Source: Methylococcaceae bacterium
GTDB taxonomy: Bacteria; Pseudomonadota; Gammaproteobacteria; Methylococcales; Methylomonadaceae
Reading direction: 5' to 3'
Assembly: GCA_005779525.1 (NCBI GenBank)
Contig: SXIZ01000236.1
Location: 1 to 9,494, forward strand
Length of the DNA stretch: 9,494 bases
Shown here: in pieces, positions 6,559 to 9,494 of the stretch
Position numbering within the stretch: the first letter of the stretch is position 1
How the letters are laid out: each line of letters opens with the position of its first letter
Translations under genes and position numbers: made by a program
The notes under the pieces: generated by a model
Told to the model about the DNA's origin: nothing
What the model saw: only the letters and a program-made list of their open reading frames with translations
Databases searched by the model: none

Positions 6559-6688
6559 AATGTGTGCTCCAAATTAAAGGATTCTAGGCAAGCGCTACCT
6601 AATCGCGAGCAAAGATATCAGTGCTTATCCAATATCTGCAAACCATTGACTGATCGTACTGTTTAAAACCCAACATAAAAATCTTTAA

Positions 6689-6711
6689 TTATCCCCAAAA
6701 GCTGTGGATAA
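6689..6711. promoter_or_regulatory. Pair of DnaA-box-like sites facing each other
   Basis: TTATCCCCA (6689-6697, plus strand, 8 of 9 to TTATCCACA) and TGTGGATAA (6703-6711, an exact DnaA box on the minus strand), five bases apart in opposite orientation. A weaker TTATCCAAT is at 6625-6633. They could bind DnaA, or be an ordinary inverted-repeat operator upstream of the acetyltransferase gene. Confidence 0.4.
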
Positions 6712-6909
6712 AGTTGTCATTATCTTGACATAAAGAGTCATAAGTACTTAAGCCACTTAAGTTTAATCAAATTGTCTAAAAACTAGCCACTTAAAATGCT
6801 ATACACATTAGGACAAAAATTTTTTAAAACCTTAGACTTCAAAGATACCGCTGAAGGAACTTTTTAGAGATCAACGCTTCAAATTTAAATAATGTCCATG
6901 GCAGCAGAA

Positions 6910-6923
6910 TTTTAGATCTAAAA
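6910..6923. repeat. Perfect 14-bp palindrome TTTTAGATCTAAAA
   Basis: Self-complementary over all 14 bases, with no loop, as expected of a dimeric regulator's operator. It lies about 390 bp before the barrel gene and 350 bp before the acetyltransferase gene, so its target, if any, is unknown. AT-rich sequence produces such palindromes by chance fairly easily. Confidence 0.4.
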
Positions 6924-7172
6924 CTTTGGTTTAAATTGAGTCCCGGCCTGACATTCTCGATAGCACACCTTAAATTTATACCATGGAGTTTTGTTGAATC
7001 AGCGTGGACAAGCTTCAGTTAAAACAGCGCTAAACGCAGTAGTTGCTAGCGGCTTATTTTAAGATGCGACACGAGGAACACGACTGATTATAATTCTAAT
7101 GCGAGCCCAACCCAGCAAAGGAAGGCTAGAATTTAATTCAAAGCCTAACTAAAAGTTTAATTAATGTATAAA

Positions 7173-7178
7173 TATAAT
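7173..7178 (+). promoter_or_regulatory. Possible -10 element (TATAAT) for the barrel gene
   Basis: An exact TATAAT in very AT-rich sequence, 137 bp before the ATG at 7316. No recognisable -35 hexamer lies 16-18 bp upstream. Only the hexamer match and its position support it. Confidence 0.25.
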
Positions 7179-7315
7179 GTTGTTCTGAACTGATTTACCC
7201 TAGAAAAAACAAAAAAAAGCCCTACTATCAAGCTGAGGTTTGCATAAAGTTTTATTGAGCTAATTACACTAAATCTTTTTTACCTTTTGATTTCCTCTCA
7301 TTCATAGGTACTCAC

Positions 7316-8632
7316 ATGCGAAAAAATTCATTATTAGCGTGCTTTATTGTCGTATTAACGCAAATCCACAATGGGCTTGCAGTGTATGCTGCTACAGAAA
7401 ATCAGCAATTACTTCCATTTCTGGATCCTTTGGCTGCAGATTATCGTACACCTCTTGCGGGCGAAGGATTTACAACCTCAGTCTTCGGTGAAGCGATATC
7501 CGTGCCTGCGAGAGATTTGCGCACGACGAATGCGTGGAAATTAGGGGTACAGTTTGAAACCCCTCAACCTGATGATCGGTTGGCATTACCAGCGGGTGCT
7601 TTATTCTTTCTAAGGCAGCCGGATGAGCGACACCTGCTTCGAGCCGAGGTCGCAGGTGTGTATAACAATGTTTTTTGGAGCACTAAACCTGCGGGTTGGG
7701 GAGACTTTGAGTTTGGTTTTACCTTTAATAACTTTACGCTACCTTCCACCTGGAATGAAGTTTATGATGGCATTAAGGAAGATCGAGAAAATATCTATTG
7801 GGGCAATATTCGTCCAGGGTTAACCTTTGGATACCGCAAAGCTTTAAAAAATGCCCAGCACGATAACATGTGGCAATTAAGCTATATCTTTGAACCTGGC
7901 TATTTTTATTCAGGGCGAGATAACGTCACGGCAAAAGACTTTGTCCTACCGAAAAGTACCGCCGAATTGCGCCATCGCGTGTTGTTCCGCTACGACGATA
8001 TGCGACGTAATATTTTATCATTGCCGCACGCTGGTTTTGCGTTAGGCGCCGATGGCGTCTATGGCTGGCGTCTCAATTGGGAAGATTGGGGCACGCCACA
8101 AAACACCTTTCGTAAACACGATGGTCAACATTATTTGAATTTTGGTGCTTATGCGGTTGTTGCAGGTAAAGTGCCGTTTATTCCAAGTGATCGCCACCGT
8201 TTAGTCAGTTGGATGCATGCGGGTATAGGTCATAATCTGGACCGTTTTAGTGCCACTCGAATTGGTGGCGGCCCAAATGCCATGGGTATGGAATATAGCG
8301 CCTCCGCAATGCCAGTCTTACCTGGAACGTCAATCTGGGAGTTTTATCCTGAACACTATGCGATTGCATCCTTAGAATATCGCTATGAACTACAATGGTT
8401 TAGTTATTTATCTGCGCATTCCGGTTTAGGCTACCTCAATCCGTTACGGCCAAGTTCTAACGGTGGCTTACAACGCTCGCATGAGCTGTTACCTTGGTTA
8501 GGCACACGCCTGAGCACTGGCTTTGTTGGAGATACGATGTTAATGCTGGATTACGCCTACAGCTTTAATCTAGTCAATCGCAATCAACGCGGTGGAAATG
8601 AAGTGATGTTGTGGGTGAGTGGCGAGTTTTAA
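7316..8632 (+). CDS. Predicted outer-membrane beta-barrel protein, surface-antigen-like
   Basis: 438 residues with an N-terminal signal peptide (basic MRKN, hydrophobic 6-22, likely cut at VYA-A near residue 25). No cytoplasmic-type domain or repeat was recognised. The mature part is rich in aromatic residues, glycine and alternating polar/apolar strands, and the chain ends VMLWVSGEF with a terminal Phe, the usual signal for BamA-mediated assembly. Residues 311-375 (FSATRIGGGP, then ASLEYRYELQWFSYL and SGLGYL) resemble the C-terminal barrel of Omp85/bacterial surface-antigen proteins, but no POTRA-like domain precedes it and the VRGY motif is not evident. A barrel-only Omp85 relative or an unrelated porin-like protein are both possible. 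AGG seven bases before the ATG is a weak ribosome binding site. Transport or secretion function cannot be stated. Confidence 0.75.
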   Translation: MRKNSLLACFIVVLTQIHNGLAVYAATENQQLLPFLDPLAADYRTPLAGEGFTTSVFGEAISVPARDLRTTNAWKLGVQFETPQPDDRLALPAGALFFLRQPDERHLLRAEVAGVYNNVFWSTKPAGWGDFEFGFTFNNFTLPSTWNEVYDGIKEDRENIYWGNIRPGLTFGYRKALKNAQHDNMWQLSYIFEPGYFYSGRDNVTAKDFVLPKSTAELRHRVLFRYDDMRRNILSLPHAGFALGADGVYGWRLNWEDWGTPQNTFRKHDGQHYLNFGAYAVVAGKVPFIPSDRHRLVSWMHAGIGHNLDRFSATRIGGGPNAMGMEYSASAMPVLPGTSIWEFYPEHYAIASLEYRYELQWFSYLSAHSGLGYLNPLRPSSNGGLQRSHELLPWLGTRLSTGFVGDTMLMLDYAYSFNLVNRNQRGGNEVMLWVSGEF

Positions 8633-8742
8633 GTCAATTTCCTCACCGAAAAACTGTAGTATTCGATATTCATTTACTGGCTTGTGCTGGATAACACACT
8701 AGACTTGCCATCTTAGTCAACAGCATTCTACAAGTATGCACT

Positions 8743-9402
8743 ATGCAAAATATTATTCATTGGACTGAACTGTTAAAAGATTTTATTGGAATTTTTGCCA
8801 TTCTTAACCCATTGGGCGCAATCCCCGTGTATTTAAGTTTGACCGCGCATAAATCTTTGAATGAAACCCAGGCTATCGCCCTCAAAACGGGATTTGCGGT
8901 AGCTGTCATTTTAGTGATTGCGATCTGGGCTGGAAATGCATTACTCGCTTTTTTTGGGATTACCATGCCAGCGTTTCGCATTGCCAGTGGTTTATTAGTT
9001 TTACTAGTGGCCATCTCCATGTTTCACGCCAAAACGAGTGGTGCTATCCACACTGATAACGAAAAAATAGAGGCCTTAGATAAAGAAGACATTGCCGTAG
9101 TCCCCTTAGCCATTCCACTTTTAGCTGGACCTGGAACCATCAGTCTGGTGATCGTCAATGCGAATCAAATCGAAAATTGGTTGGAAAAATTAGTCTTGAC
9201 CCTAGGCTGCATAATATTAGCAGGCTTAGTTGCACTCACACTGCAACTTGCAAATAAGCTCGCAACCCTGATGGGGACCGCAGGGATCAATATCGCGACC
9301 CGAATTATGGGCTTATTGCTTGCAGCTATGGCGGTGCAGTTTATGCTTTTAGGTCTACAGGAGGCTTTTCCTGCACTGAATACGCAAGTATTAAAAAACT
9401 GA
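8743..9402 (+). CDS. MarC-family integral membrane protein
   Basis: Inner-membrane protein of the MarC/YchE/YhgN family, 219 residues, the normal length. The biochemical role of the family is unsettled; the old link to multiple antibiotic resistance in E. coli was not upheld. Six membrane segments are predicted at roughly 10-34, 46-70, 75-94, 118-138, 150-170 and 184-207. Family signatures are FAILNPLGAIPVYLSLT (18-34), PLAIPLLAGPGTIS (121-134) and RIMGLLLAAMAVQF (187-200); the first and second are the paired half-repeats of the family. It follows the barrel gene by 110 bp on the same strand with no clear terminator, so read-through is possible. There is no good Shine-Dalgarno before the ATG. 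Confidence 0.95.
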   Translation: MQNIIHWTELLKDFIGIFAILNPLGAIPVYLSLTAHKSLNETQAIALKTGFAVAVILVIAIWAGNALLAFFGITMPAFRIASGLLVLLVAISMFHAKTSGAIHTDNEKIEALDKEDIAVVPLAIPLLAGPGTISLVIVNANQIENWLEKLVLTLGCIILAGLVALTLQLANKLATLMGTAGINIATRIMGLLLAAMAVQFMLLGLQEAFPALNTQVLKN

Positions 9403-9420
9403 TGTGTACCCAGCCTTAAA

Positions 9421-9439
9421 CATTATGTAATGCATAATG
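9421..9439. promoter_or_regulatory. Inverted repeat CATTATG-N5-CATAATG
   Basis: Two perfect 7-base arms around TAATG, 18 bp after the MarC stop. An overlapping CATTA-TG-TAATG gives a second symmetry. No T-run follows, so a terminator is unlikely. The size suits a dimeric regulator's operator for a gene beyond the right edge; nothing else supports it. Confidence 0.35.
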
Positions 9440-9494
9440 AGGGTGACTGACACAAAACCTTACGAACGCGATTTCAACCCCAACCAACATAGTA

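Larger units (their letters stand above)
6571..7315. other. AT-rich intergenic region of about 745 bp without a gene
   Basis: No reading frame with gene-like properties was found on either strand. The region is clearly more AT-rich than the flanking genes. It holds two DnaA-box-like sites (6689-6697 and 6703-6711), a direct repeat AGCCACTTAA (6751-6760 and 6785-6794), a 14-bp palindrome (6910-6923), an inverted repeat AATTCTA/TAGAATT (7092-7098 and 7127-7133) and a TATAAT (7173-7178). It must contain the promoters of both flanking divergent genes and could hide a small RNA, but none can be assigned. Confidence 0.6.

Noticed and set aside
6725..6753. Promoter from TTGACA at 6725-6730
   Set aside because: No acceptable -10 hexamer lies 16-18 bp downstream on the plus strand.
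7092..7133. Small RNA or terminator from AATTCTA/TAGAATT with an inner GCC/GGC pairing
   Set aside because: The stem is AT-rich with an asymmetric bulge and there is no T-run; it is noted in the gap entry but not strong enough for an RNA gene.

Overview
The window looks like a chromosomal segment of a Gram-negative gammaproteobacterium with a fairly low GC content. The evidence is a CorA magnesium channel, a Dgt-type dNTPase, a MarC-family membrane protein, a periplasmic RNase T2, an L,D-transpeptidase lipoprotein and an outer-membrane beta-barrel. A relative of the Legionellales would fit, but that placement is a guess. There are no tRNA or rRNA genes, CRISPR arrays or complete insertion sequences.

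Layout. The left edge holds the 3' end of corA. It is followed on the same strand by a 497-residue protein that would normally be called hypothetical, and then by a dgt-like dNTP triphosphohydrolase. A secreted RNase T2 family protein comes next, ending near a strong hairpin. The 439-bp gap after it holds a consensus-like sigma-54 promoter and, directly downstream, a 166-bp nested palindromic element of MITE/REP type. A LysM-YkuD-SPOR L,D-transpeptidase lipoprotein follows and converges on a GNAT acetyltransferase read from the minus strand. A 745-bp AT-rich gap with DnaA-box-like sites separates these from an orphan outer-membrane barrel protein and a MarC-family protein.

Most interesting points. 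(1) The 497-residue protein carries in its C-terminal half the residue pattern of a RelA/SpoT (p)ppGpp synthetase: R267-K269-S273-K277 in exact register, D291, F393-Q394, E438, E451 and H457. It sits next to an HD-superfamily nucleotide hydrolase, so the pair may be a divergent alarmone-like or toxSAS-like module. (2) The palindromic element at 4517-4682 has 15-bp terminal inverted repeats, a likely TTTTAA target duplication, and two internal REP-like hairpins in opposite orientations. It would fold as a three-way junction and appears to sit in the 5' leader of the transpeptidase gene, between a sigma-54 promoter and the start codon. (3) The RNase T2 has Gly where the catalytic Glu is expected.

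Working together. The transpeptidase, the barrel protein and the RNase all act in the cell envelope. The other genes look like independent housekeeping or accessory units. Only corA, the RelA/SpoT-like gene and dgt are arranged so that co-transcription is plausible.
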